Shown in pieces: positions 26,217-34,455 of a DNA stretch of 64,000 nucleotides (positions within the stretch are counted from its first letter, which is position 1; the number at the start of each line of letters is the position of its first letter). The stretch comes from Bog-473 sp963744935 (GTDB lineage Bacteria; Actinomycetota; Acidimicrobiia; Acidimicrobiales; RAAP-2), in NCBI GenBank assembly GCA_963744935.1, contig CAVUVM010000013.1:1-64000 (forward strand). Direction: 5' to 3'. The notes beneath the pieces are model-generated. The model searched no databases. It saw only the letters and a program-made list of their open reading frames with translations, and was not told the DNA's origin. The position numbers and the translations under genes were made by a program.

Positions 26217-26251
26217 GGGACAGCACACCCGGGACAGCACACCCCGGGACG
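26202..26251 (+). repeat. Four copies of a 14-15 bp repeat from the tRNA 3' end
   Basis: Units of GGGACAGCACACC(C)C start at 26202, 26217, 26231 and 26246 (the last one truncated). The first is the acceptor end of the tRNA-Lys fragment. The array could come from repeated recombination at the attachment site or from slippage. Confidence 0.85.
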
Positions 26252-26341
26252 CACTTGGTGGCCGAGACGGTCTTCCGGATCAGTTTCGGCTGATGTTTCA
26301 CCAGTCTCGGCCGATCGTTGACATCGTCCTGAAGCCACGCC

Positions 26342-26959
26342 TCAGATTCCAGACTCGACCTGTTGCTCGGCTATGTGATCCACCGGGACGGTTCTGTGCA
26401 CGCCAGCGGTCGCCTTCGTCTGGTGCCGCGAGGCCCAGCCATCCACGAAGGCGCCGCAGAACACCAGGACGATCCCGGTGCCGATGCTGTACCCGAGCTC
26501 GTAGGCGAGGACGCGTAGGTGCGTACCAGCCACGAAGTACGCACCGCCGTTCGAAATCACGGGCCACGCCAGGGGCCCGATGGCGAACCACGCGCCGCAG
26601 ACCATCAACAGCGCGCCAGCCGTCGCCAGGCTCAGACGGCCTCGCCCTACGGTGACGCCGCGCGACTCAGCCACGACGAAGAGGCCAACGAGCACACCGG
26701 CGACACCGGGAACCAGGGCCAGGGTTGCGTGCGCCAGGCTCCAGTGCCACGAGCCAGACCCGTCGCCGCTGTAGCCGAACGAGGGGCCCACGTAAGGCAC
26801 GATCCCGCCCCACGCGGACACCAGCGTCGCCACGACACCCGCCGTGCCGAGACCGATCCTTCCGAGGCGAACTCGCGCGCGCGATTCATGGCGACCGGCG
26901 CCCCGTCGTTCGACTGGGCTCTCGAGGTGATCACTTCCTGCAACGGTGCTTGTGGTCAT
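26342..26959 (-). CDS. Four-helix membrane protein of unknown function
   Basis: 205 residues from ATG 26959, set by the Shine-Dalgarno GGGAGG ten bases upstream. The same frame is open much further upstream but that part only mirrors the next gene. About four membrane helices are visible: GLGTAGVVATLVSAWGGIVPYV, WHWSLAHATLALVPGVAGVLVGLFVV, LSLATAGALLMVCGAWFAIGPL and LAYELGYSIGTGIVLVFCGAFV. N-terminal 35 residues are charged. I do not recognise a named family. It follows the BrkB-type gene by 83 bases on the same strand and may share its transcript. Confidence 0.65.
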   Translation of the reverse strand: MTTSTVAGSDHLESPVERRGAGRHESRARVRLGRIGLGTAGVVATLVSAWGGIVPYVGPSFGYSGDGSGSWHWSLAHATLALVPGVAGVLVGLFVVAESRGVTVGRGRLSLATAGALLMVCGAWFAIGPLAWPVISNGGAYFVAGTHLRVLAYELGYSIGTGIVLVFCGAFVDGWASRHQTKATAGVHRTVPVDHIAEQQVESGI

Positions 26960-27042
26960 GGCGATACCTCCCGCCTTCGACGCCTGCAGCACGGGAAATA
27001 CCCATCGGGAGAAGCAAGAAAACTGATGACCGCCTCTCCGCG

Positions 27043-28041
27043 TCAATGTTGCGTCGATGCCTCTACGCCTCGTGGGTCCATCTCGACAGCGCGGAATCCC
27101 GTTGCCACATACTGCTCGGGACGGCGCTTTCCCTCGAGGGCAAGGGAGGAAAGAACCTCCTTGTCCGCAGGCGTGAGGGGTGGTTGCACGATCGACCGTG
27201 GCCACAGATGGCGGGCTTTGACCACGTTCAGTTCCGCTGCGTAGACGCTGATCTCGGCGGCCAAGTAGAGGAATCCGAGCAGACCGAGCACGAGCGCGAA
27301 TGTGCCGTACTCCTTGCTGGTGTTCCGCAGTGAGTGCTCCACCAAGACTCCACCCACGTATTGGAGAATCGTCCACCCGACGCTTCCGACGAGTGCGCCC
27401 GGAACCATGTCCCGCCACCGGATCTGCTGGGGCGTCAAGACGCGAAACGCAACCGCGAAGAGTGCAACATTCAGCCCCAAGGAGAGCACGAAGGCTCCGA
27501 TCGCGGGGAGTACACCATGATGTCCAATCGTGACCACACCGGCGAGCACCGAGCTGGCGAGAAGGAATGCGCCGAGCACAAAGATCATGCCGACCGTCCG
27601 ACTCAGGCGGGCCCAGAAGTTGGGTCGCACGACACTGGGGATGTTCCAGATCTCGGCTTGGGCGAACTGAGCCGTCTGCATAGCGCCCTGTGATCCCCAC
27701 AACAGACCGGCGATTCCCACCACGAGTGCGAGAACCGAATGATCCCGCAGTCCGTGCACATTCGCACTCAGCTTCGACCCCACAACTGGAAACTGGGAGA
27801 ACGCTGAGCTCTCGACTCGATGAACCAGTGAATGCTGGCTGCCACCGAAGAACCCGAGCACTGTCACCAGGAGAAGCAACAACGGGAAGAGGGACGAGAA
27901 CCCGTAGAAGGCAAGCAAGGCGCACAGCGAGCCTCCGCGATCGTCACCGAACTTCTTCACGACCCCCAAGACAAAGGCCACCGGTCGACTGCGCTGCTGA
28001 CGCCTGTCGGCGGCACGCACGGCCTGCTCAATGACATTCAT
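27043..28041 (-). CDS. YihY/virulence factor BrkB family membrane protein
   Basis: 332 residues. Six membrane helices and the family layout of YihY/BrkB (once misnamed ribonuclease BN): LALLAFYGFSSLFPLLLLLVTVLGFF near the N-terminus, VVGIAGLLWGSQGAMQTAQFAQAEIWNI, then FRVLTPQQIRWRDMVPGALVGSVGWTILQ and YGTFALVLGLLGFLYLAAEISVYAAELN. All the usual stretches are present. It is an inner-membrane protein, proposed to be a transporter or flippase, with no firm biochemical role. Divergent from the LigD genes across 117 bases. Confidence 0.88.
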   Translation of the reverse strand: MNVIEQAVRAADRRQQRSRPVAFVLGVVKKFGDDRGGSLCALLAFYGFSSLFPLLLLLVTVLGFFGGSQHSLVHRVESSAFSQFPVVGSKLSANVHGLRDHSVLALVVGIAGLLWGSQGAMQTAQFAQAEIWNIPSVVRPNFWARLSRTVGMIFVLGAFLLASSVLAGVVTIGHHGVLPAIGAFVLSLGLNVALFAVAFRVLTPQQIRWRDMVPGALVGSVGWTILQYVGGVLVEHSLRNTSKEYGTFALVLGLLGFLYLAAEISVYAAELNVVKARHLWPRSIVQPPLTPADKEVLSSLALEGKRRPEQYVATGFRAVEMDPRGVEASTQH

Positions 28042-28158
28042 GCGGAATCACCGACTGTATGCACCGGTGCTCTCGAACATGTCATCCCTCAATCCTCAGG
28101 CTCGTCTATACCCCTGCCCCGCGAGATCAACCAGCGTGACTCGGTACCGTGGGGATCG

Positions 28159-29709
28159 GTGACACCCAAGCCGCAGGGACCTCGGACCACCAAGGGCGCG
28201 AAGCCGGCGAGTGCGCGGGGCGAGGAGAAGCCCCCCAAAGCGAGTGCACGCGCCACGAAGAAAGCCGCATCGAGTCCTCGCAAGCGCGATGCGCTGGGTA
28301 CCTATCACACGAAGCGGGATCCGAAGAGGACGCCGGAGCCGATGGGTCGTCAACGCCGCTCCCGCGCACGCGGAAACCGCTTCGTGATCCAAGAGCATCA
28401 CGCGCGGAGTCTGCACTGGGACCTGCGCCTCGAACGCGGCGGAGTCCTCGTCTCGTGGGCACTGCCCAAGGGACTGCCCGAGTCCCCCGACAACAACCAC
28501 CTCGCGGTGCACACCGAGGACCATCCCCTCGAGTACGCCAGCTTCGAAGGTGAGATCCCACAGGGTGAGTACGGCGGAGGTGAGGTGACCATCTGGGATC
28601 ACGGGACCTACGAGGCCGAGAAGTGGACCGACACCGAAGTGAAGTTCGTACTGCACGGAACGAGGGGTGACGGCGAGTTCGTGCTGTTCCAGACCAAAGA
28701 CCGCAACTGGATGATCCACCGGCACGGACCCTCCACGCGGGCGGACCCCTTACCGACCTCGCTCAAGCCGATGCTCGCCACCGCCGGGCAGCTGCCGTCG
28801 GACGGCGAAGGGTGGGCCTTCGAGATCAAGTGGGACGGCGTGCGGGCCATCCTCTTCGCCGAGGGTGGGCGGGTCCGCGCACAGAGCCGCAATGACCTCG
28901 ACGTCACTGCATCGTTTCCCGAACTGGCCGACATCGGCGAGTTCCTCGGGATGACGACCTGCGTGCTCGATGGCGAGATCGTGGCACTCGGCGAGAACGG
29001 CCGGCCCAACTTTGCCAGGCTCCAGCGTCGGATGCACGTAACGAACCAGCGCGAGGCGCACCGGCGCGCCGCCGTCGACCCGGTCAGCTTCGTCGCGTTC
29101 GACGTCCTCTACCTGCACGGCCACTCGCTGCTTTCGTCGGCCTACGACGAGCGCCGTGCCCAGCTCGAATCGCTTCACCTCTCGGGCACGTCCTTCACGA
29201 CCACCGAATCGTTCCGAGACGTCTCTGGACACGACATCCTGGCCGCGACCGCGGCGAACGGGCTCGAGGGGGTGGTCGCCAAACGCCGGAGCTCTTCGTA
29301 CAAACCAGGACGGCGGTCACCGGACTGGATCAAAGTGAAGTCGTTCCGCACCCAAGAAGTCGTCATCGGGGGCTGGACCGACGGGCGAGGTGAGCGGAAA
29401 GGAGAGCTCGGCGCGCTCCTCCTCGGCGTGCCAGACGCCGAGGGATTGCGTTACGTCGGCAAGGTGGGGACCGGTTTCAACACGAGCGACCGGGAGGCAC
29501 TCCTCGCGGACCTTCGACCCCTGGCCCGGCGTACCAGTCCCTTCGCGGCTCCGTTGCCGGCGGCCGAGACGGCCGGTGCGCACTTCGTTCGGCCCACTCT
29601 GGTGGGAGAGGTCGAGTTCTCCGAATGGACGACCGCTGGGCGGTTGCGTCAATCGACGTGGAGAGGATTGCGCCCTGACAAGTCAGCCGAGGAGGTCGTC
29701 GTGGAATGA
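28159..29709 (+). CDS. ligD: LigD-type ATP-dependent DNA ligase with phosphoesterase domain
   Basis: 516 residues from GTG 28159, picked for the GGGGA five bases upstream; the frame is open back to 27832 but that part overlaps the BrkB gene. After a basic 55-residue tail comes the LigD 3'-phosphoesterase domain, about 60-190: RFVIQEHHARSLHWDLRLE holds the metal-binding His/Asp residues, then LPKGLP and GEYGGGEVTIWD. The ATP-dependent ligase domain has its adenylation Lys at about 224 in EIKWDGVR, VLDGEIVAL, and the OB-fold with WIKVKSF. Works in bacterial non-homologous end joining with Ku, which is not in the window. The polymerase domain is a separate gene, overlapping by ATGA. Confidence 0.93.
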   Translation: MTPKPQGPRTTKGAKPASARGEEKPPKASARATKKAASSPRKRDALGTYHTKRDPKRTPEPMGRQRRSRARGNRFVIQEHHARSLHWDLRLERGGVLVSWALPKGLPESPDNNHLAVHTEDHPLEYASFEGEIPQGEYGGGEVTIWDHGTYEAEKWTDTEVKFVLHGTRGDGEFVLFQTKDRNWMIHRHGPSTRADPLPTSLKPMLATAGQLPSDGEGWAFEIKWDGVRAILFAEGGRVRAQSRNDLDVTASFPELADIGEFLGMTTCVLDGEIVALGENGRPNFARLQRRMHVTNQREAHRRAAVDPVSFVAFDVLYLHGHSLLSSAYDERRAQLESLHLSGTSFTTTESFRDVSGHDILAATAANGLEGVVAKRRSSSYKPGRRSPDWIKVKSFRTQEVVIGGWTDGRGERKGELGALLLGVPDAEGLRYVGKVGTGFNTSDREALLADLRPLARRTSPFAAPLPAAETAGAHFVRPTLVGEVEFSEWTTAGRLRQSTWRGLRPDKSAEEVVVE

Positions 29710-30593
29710 GTCCTTCCACCCGGGTCACCATCGGTGGACGGGAACTGACCGTGTCGAACCTCGACAAAGTGCTGTTCCCGGACACCGGCTTCACCAAGGG
29801 CCAACTCATCGACTACTACGTGCGCATCGCCGGCGTGATACTCCCCCACCTCCGGAACCGACCACTGACGATGAAGAGGTTCCCCGACGGCGTGGACGCC
29901 AAGTATTTCTTCGAGAAGCACAGGCCGTCACACACGCCGGACTGGGTCCAGTCTCTCGTCGTGCCGTCGACTGACGGCCACGAGGACATTCCCTATGTGA
30001 TGGTGAACGACCTTCCCACATTGGCCTGGGCGGCCAACCTCGGGACCATCGAACTCCACGTACCCTTATGGCACGCCGGCCGCGGCCGCAAGGTGCCAGC
30101 CAATCCCGACCTGATGGTCTTCGACCTCGATCCGGGCCCGGGTACCACCATCGTCGAGTGCTGCGTCGTCGCCCAGTACGTCGCCGACGAGCTGGCCGAT
30201 GCCGGCATGGAGTCCTTCGCCAAGACCAGCGGACGCAAGGGCCTCCAGCTCTACACGGCGACGCGGCCGAGGACGACATGGGACACGTCGCGCGAGCAAG
30301 CGCACGAGATCGCTCGCAAACTCGAGGCAGAGCACCGTGAGCTCGTCGTCTCAAACATGCGCCGTTCCCTCCGCGAGAACCGCGTCCTCATCGATTGGAG
30401 CCAGAACCACGTCGCCAAGACGACCGTGAGTGTGTATTCGGTTCGGGCGATGCCAGAACCGTTTGTCTCGACACCCGTCACTTTCGACGAGGTGCGCCGG
30501 TGTGCCAAGAAGAAAGATCCAGCCCTGCTCCGTTTCACGACCGACGAGGTGCTACGCCGGGTCGACAAGAGCGGAGACCTCTTTCTTCCCTGA
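29706..30593 (+). CDS. ligD: LigD polymerase (primase-like) domain protein
   Basis: 295 residues; the start ATG overlaps the stop of the ligase gene (ATGA). An archaeo-eukaryotic-primase-type polymerase as in the POL domain of LigD: KVLFPDTGFTKGQLIDYY, RPLTMKRFPDG, KYFFEKH, the catalytic DxD in LMVFDLDPGPG at about residue 140, SGRKGLQLY, and the basic stretch LIDWSQNHVAKTT. It fills gaps and adds ribonucleotides at broken ends during end joining. Translational coupling with the ligase gene implies a two-subunit form of LigD. Confidence 0.93.
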   Translation: MSPSTRVTIGGRELTVSNLDKVLFPDTGFTKGQLIDYYVRIAGVILPHLRNRPLTMKRFPDGVDAKYFFEKHRPSHTPDWVQSLVVPSTDGHEDIPYVMVNDLPTLAWAANLGTIELHVPLWHAGRGRKVPANPDLMVFDLDPGPGTTIVECCVVAQYVADELADAGMESFAKTSGRKGLQLYTATRPRTTWDTSREQAHEIARKLEAEHRELVVSNMRRSLRENRVLIDWSQNHVAKTTVSVYSVRAMPEPFVSTPVTFDEVRRCAKKKDPALLRFTTDEVLRRVDKSGDLFLP

Positions 30594-31196
30594 CATCGGG
30601 CTGAGCACCGATCGTTCGCACAACTGTCGCTCAATGATCACCCGTGTGGTCGCTCGGGGCACCGGCAACGGTCGAGATGACGTCACGCTTTGTTCGCGTG
30701 ACCGACACGGATGACGCTCGGCCGGTCAGTGCGCGACGCGCTCAACACGAACCCAACACATGAACGCTGCGCAACAATCCACATGGGAGGAAATGCTGTG
30801 GAGGAACCGCGGATTACTTCCCTGGTTTCACACTGCGGCGGGCGGGTAACAAACCAGGGAGCGGGCGGCCGACCCCTGCGGTATCCGCGCACGGGTCCGC
30901 GGCGGTCAGAGCGTGCCCGTTGCCTCGAGGCCTGGGCCGGCCGGCGACGCGCAGAGCCGTCGGGCTGTGCCCAAGCCACTCAGGGGTTCAAGGAGTTCCC
31001 TTGAGCAGCGAAGAGCCCCTCGTAGCTCTCCGAGGGAGCCAGCCCTGAACCGCCTGTCAGGCCGTTCCCGCCTCCGTTCATCGGGAGCCGAGGGATCTTC
31101 GCTATCGTCGTTGCCGCTCCCGCGGCGGCAGTGGCGATTGCACACCTCGCCGTCGTGAGGGCTCGGCCCGCGCCGCGGGCTGGCGGGTGGATCGCG
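30594..31196. other. Intergenic region, 600 bases
   Basis: No credible gene. One long hairpin stands out: CCCTGGTTT (30820-30828) pairs perfectly with AAACCAGGG (30851-30859) across a 22-base loop. A smaller stem TCAAGG / CCTTGA lies at 30988-31004. The region should hold the promoter of the phosphorelay operon. A small RNA around the large hairpin cannot be excluded. Confidence 0.45.
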
Positions 31197-32405
31197 ATGG
31201 CTGAGCAAGAAGCGACAAAGTCGAGGCCCATGGGTGAGTTCTCGCGGCTGCGCGTCCTGTTGATCGAGGACGACCCTGGCGACGCCTACCTCGTTCGGGA
31301 TCTGCTCGAGAGCGGCGGCCGCGACTACGACGTCAGCTGGGTTCAGGACATCGCCGGGGCGGCCACCGCGTTAGGCGGCGAAGCCGATTTCGATTGTGCG
31401 TTGCTCGACCTCGGCCTGCCGGGCTCCCAGGGCCTCGAGGCCCTGCACGAGTTGCACCGGGTAAGCCCGCGCACTGCCACCGTCGTCCTCACGGGACTCG
31501 ACGACCAGATCCGGGGCGATCAAGCACTCGAAGAAGGGGCTCAGGACTACCTCACCAAGGCGACCGTGTCGCGGGAATCGTTGAACAGGTCAATCCGCTA
31601 CGCGATCGCTCGCCAGCGCGGCGAAGAAACGGCGCGGCGGCTGCGCGACGCGGAGCTCTTCGGCGCCGAGAACGCGCGCCTCGAGCGGGGCCTCTTGGCC
31701 CGGCCCATCCTCACCGATGACGACCTTCGCTGGGCGACTCGTTACCAGCCCGGTGGCCGGCGTGCCCTCCTCGGCGGCGACTTCTTCGACGCCATCCAGC
31801 TCGACGATGGCACGGTGCGCGCCATCGTCGGCGACGTGTGCGGGCACGGGCCCGACGAGGCCGCTCTGGGCGTCGCACTGCGGGTGGCCTGGCGCGCCCT
31901 CGTGCTGGCCGACCAACCGCCCGATGTGACCATCCCGTCCCTCCACCGCGTCGTGGAGGCAGAACGCCAGAACGATGAGATCTTCGCGACCGTGTGCGAC
32001 CTGGAGCTGCACCCAGATCGCCAGCACGCGGAGATGCACCTCGCCGGGCATCCCAGCCCCATCCTGATCTCCGGAGGGAACGCGTTCGAGCTGCCCGTCG
32101 ACGCCCGCGGGCCCCTCCTGGGCGTGTTCGAGGACTCGAAATGGCCGAGCAATCAGGTCGAGCTCGGACCGGAGTGGACTCTGGTCATCTTCACCGACGG
32201 GATCATCGAGGGCCGCGACGGCAAGGGCGACCGCTTCGAGGCAGCGGGTCTGGCACGGCTGGCGCTCCAGTCGATGGAGCACGTGGACAACCTCGAAGCG
32301 CTGGCCGACGAGCTGATCCTTGCGACCGAGGAGGCCAACGGCGAACCGCTGCGCGACGACGTTGCACTCCTCCTCCTCTCGACGTCGACGCACTGGTCGC
32401 GCTGA
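31197..32405 (+). CDS. Receiver-SpoIIE/PP2C phosphatase
   Basis: 402 residues from ATG 31197; the frame extends to a GTG at 31131 without motif support. Residues about 15-135 form a receiver domain with the acidic pair in IEDDPGD, phospho-acceptor Asp71 in LLDLGLPG, TG at strand 4 and Lys in YLTKATV. A short helix leads to a SpoIIE-type PP2C phosphatase domain, about 180-400, with metal ligands in LLGGDFFDAI, GDVCGHGPDEA and IFTDGIIEGRD plus RDDVALLLL. Such proteins dephosphorylate anti-anti-sigma factors when the receiver is phosphorylated. The kinase gene follows 14 bases later. It is RsbU-like in logic, but no RsbV/W homologs are nearby. Confidence 0.92.
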   Translation: MAEQEATKSRPMGEFSRLRVLLIEDDPGDAYLVRDLLESGGRDYDVSWVQDIAGAATALGGEADFDCALLDLGLPGSQGLEALHELHRVSPRTATVVLTGLDDQIRGDQALEEGAQDYLTKATVSRESLNRSIRYAIARQRGEETARRLRDAELFGAENARLERGLLARPILTDDDLRWATRYQPGGRRALLGGDFFDAIQLDDGTVRAIVGDVCGHGPDEAALGVALRVAWRALVLADQPPDVTIPSLHRVVEAERQNDEIFATVCDLELHPDRQHAEMHLAGHPSPILISGGNAFELPVDARGPLLGVFEDSKWPSNQVELGPEWTLVIFTDGIIEGRDGKGDRFEAAGLARLALQSMEHVDNLEALADELILATEEANGEPLRDDVALLLLSTSTHWSR

Positions 32406-32419
32406 CCCCGAGCCCGGCC

Positions 32420-33988
32420 GTGAGCACGACGGACGAGCGCACGCGACCCGTTCCCAACCGGCACCGGAGTCTGCGCCGGAGCCTGAACGTGCTCACTGTC
32501 GTCGTGGTCGTTGCGCTCGTCGTCGTCGCAGTGGTGTCCTCCATTGCCCTCGTCCACCTCGTCGACTCACGCCGGGCACTCCTGGACCACACCGACCCGG
32601 CCAGCCTGAGCGCCGATCAGCTCCTCGTGGCGTATGTCGACGAGGAGACCGGCGTCCGCGGCTACATCCTGGGCCGCGACACGGTGTACCTCCAGCCCGC
32701 CCTGTCGGGCCTAAAGGAGCAACTGAGCGCCTCACACAGTCTCAACAAGGAGCTGCAGAATCAGCCAAACCTGCTCGGGCTGGCGCACGCCGCTGAAGCC
32801 GCGGGACGGGTGTGGGTGTCGACGTGGGTCGTGCCGGCCGTCGAAGCGACAGTTAACGGCAGCAGCGCGTACGCGACACCGACCGCGCTCGCCAACGAGA
32901 AGGCCCTGCTGAACCGCACGCGCAGTGACATGGCTGCTCTCAACCACCAGCTTGCGCTCAGGCGGACCATGGACGGGAACAATCTCACCACCGCCACCGA
33001 GCTCCTCGCTCTCGTGGTTGGTGGTGGCATGTTCTTCCTGGTCGGTGCTCTGATCGTCCTGAGGATCATCCTGCGCCGCTGGGTCACCGCTCCGTTGGCA
33101 CTGGTGTCGACCGACGCACGGATCGTCGCCGGCGGAGATCTCGGACACACGATCTCCGCCCCCGAGCCTGTCGAGATCCTCGACCTAGCGACGGACATCG
33201 AGGCCATGCGCCTGCAGATCGTCCACGAGCTGCGCGCCGTTGAAGCAGCACGGGCCGAACTCGATGAACGAAACGAGGACCTGCGCCGCTCCAACCAGGA
33301 ACTCGAACAATTCGCCTATGTGGCCTCACACGACCTGCAGGAGCCGCTCCGTAAGGTCACAAGCTTCGTGCAGTTGCTCCAACAGCGCTACGAGGGTCAT
33401 CTCGACGAGCGGGCGGACCAGTACATCGCATTCGCCGTCGACGGGGCCACACGCATGCAGCAACTGATCAGTGACCTGCTGGCGTTCTCCCGGGTGGGAC
33501 GCGAGACCGACCGCTTCGAGGTGGTCCCGATGGCCGACTGTCTCAAGGGTGCCCTCGACAACCTAGAGCCCGCGATGGCCGAGTGCACCGCCCGCGTCGA
33601 CGTGGCGCTCCTGCCTGACGTGTACGGCGACCGCGCCCTATTGATCTCGCTCTGGCAGAACCTGATCGCCAACTCCGTCAAGTTCCACGCAGAGGATGCT
33701 GCGGCCGAGATCCTGGTCGACGTCGTGCTCGACCCGAACCAGCGGGAGTGGCAGTTCAGCATTGCCGACAACGGGATCGGGATCGAGCCTCGGTTTGCCG
33801 ACAAAATCTTCGTCATCTTCCAGCGGCTGCACGGGCGGGACAGCTACCCAGGGACCGGCATCGGGCTCGCTCTGTGCCAGAAGATCGTGGACTTTCACGG
33901 CGGACGGATCTGGCTCGACACCTTCTATCGAGACGGGACGCGGATCTGCTTTACTCTTCCGGTGGTCGGAACGGAGACGGGCGCATGA
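32420..33988 (+). CDS. Membrane sensor histidine kinase with CHASE3-like domain
   Basis: 522 residues from GTG 32420. Helix 1 at about 20-48. An extracytoplasmic segment of about 145 residues has the CHASE3-type motif YVDEETGVRGYILG. A second helix at about 193-218 is followed by HAMP (LVSTDARIVAGGDLGHTI) and a coiled linker. HisKA phospho-acceptor His304 lies in YVASHDLQEPLRKV. The HATPase has the N box LIANSVKFH, G1 box IADNGIGIEP and G2 box GTGIGLAL. All catalytic boxes are intact. Likely phosphorylates the receiver genes on both sides; the response regulator start overlaps its stop. Confidence 0.92.
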   Translation: MSTTDERTRPVPNRHRSLRRSLNVLTVVVVVALVVVAVVSSIALVHLVDSRRALLDHTDPASLSADQLLVAYVDEETGVRGYILGRDTVYLQPALSGLKEQLSASHSLNKELQNQPNLLGLAHAAEAAGRVWVSTWVVPAVEATVNGSSAYATPTALANEKALLNRTRSDMAALNHQLALRRTMDGNNLTTATELLALVVGGGMFFLVGALIVLRIILRRWVTAPLALVSTDARIVAGGDLGHTISAPEPVEILDLATDIEAMRLQIVHELRAVEAARAELDERNEDLRRSNQELEQFAYVASHDLQEPLRKVTSFVQLLQQRYEGHLDERADQYIAFAVDGATRMQQLISDLLAFSRVGRETDRFEVVPMADCLKGALDNLEPAMAECTARVDVALLPDVYGDRALLISLWQNLIANSVKFHAEDAAAEILVDVVLDPNQREWQFSIADNGIGIEPRFADKIFVIFQRLHGRDSYPGTGIGLALCQKIVDFHGGRIWLDTFYRDGTRICFTLPVVGTETGA

Positions 33989-34440
33989 TCGAGGCAACGC
34001 CGAACGCACGCATCGACCTGCTGCTCGTAGAAGACGATCCGGGCGACGCGATGATGACGCAAGAGGCGCTGTCCGACGCCAGAGTGCTGCACGACCTCTA
34101 TGTCGTCGACAACGGCGAGGCGGCGATCTCCTTCCTCCGGCAGGAGGCACCCTACGCGGACGCCCCGCGCCCGGACCTGATCTTCCTCGACCTGAACCTC
34201 CCGCGGGTCGACGGGCGCGAGGTGTTGGCCTTCGTGAAGGGCGACGCGTCACTCCGACGGATCCCCCTGGTGGTGTTGACCACGTCGGACTCCGAGGACG
34301 ACATTGCCGCGAGCTACGACCTGCAGGCGAACGCCTTCGTCACCAAGCCCGTCGACTTCGCCACCTTCTTGAGTGCGGTGCGCCAGGTCGACGAATTCTT
34401 CCTGACCGTCGCCCGTCTTCCCCCGAACCCCAAGGACTGA
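33985..34440 (+). CDS. Single-domain response regulator (Rcp1-like)
   Basis: 151 residues; ATG overlaps the kinase stop (ATGA). A stand-alone receiver with acidic pocket LVEDDPGD, phospho-acceptor Asp69 in FLDLNLPRVDG, Thr in LTTS and Lys in VTKPVDF. There is no output domain. The 2-3 extra turns between strand 2 and helix 3 match the Rcp1 type that partners cyanobacterial-phytochrome-like kinases. It can act as a phosphate shuttle or sink for the upstream kinase and the receiver-phosphatase. Confidence 0.92.
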   Translation: MIEATPNARIDLLLVEDDPGDAMMTQEALSDARVLHDLYVVDNGEAAISFLRQEAPYADAPRPDLIFLDLNLPRVDGREVLAFVKGDASLRRIPLVVLTTSDSEDDIAASYDLQANAFVTKPVDFATFLSAVRQVDEFFLTVARLPPNPKD

Positions 34441-34455
34441 GCCCCGCCGAGGCTG

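Larger units (their letters stand above)
25846..26341. other. Intergenic region holding a tRNA relic
   Basis: About 500 bases with no credible gene. The only features are the tRNA-Lys 3' fragment and its tandem repeats near 26169-26251. An open minus-strand frame here reading GFEPPTCGLRS is merely the antisense of the tRNA piece, a well-known false protein. Confidence 0.55.

Noticed and set aside
26046..26240. Minus-strand open frame reading GFEPPTCGLRS
   Set aside because: It is the antisense of the tRNA-Lys 3' fragment, a well-known source of false proteins; no other coding signal.
26202..26251. CRISPR array
   Set aside because: The repeats are directly adjacent with no spacers; they are tandem copies of the tRNA end. 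The same applies to the repeats at 51453 and 2724.
26960..27925. Long upstream extension of the 26959 membrane-protein frame
   Set aside because: It lies antisense or out of frame to the BrkB-family gene, has shadow-like composition, and a strong ribosome site sets the start at 26959.
27832..28158. N-terminal extension of the ligase gene
   Set aside because: It overlaps the divergent BrkB-type gene, has no domain, and GTG 28159 has a ribosome site and fits the LigD layout.
31994..32419. Upstream extension of the histidine kinase frame
   Set aside because: Arg/Pro-rich shadow of the receiver-phosphatase gene; the kinase begins just before its first membrane helix.
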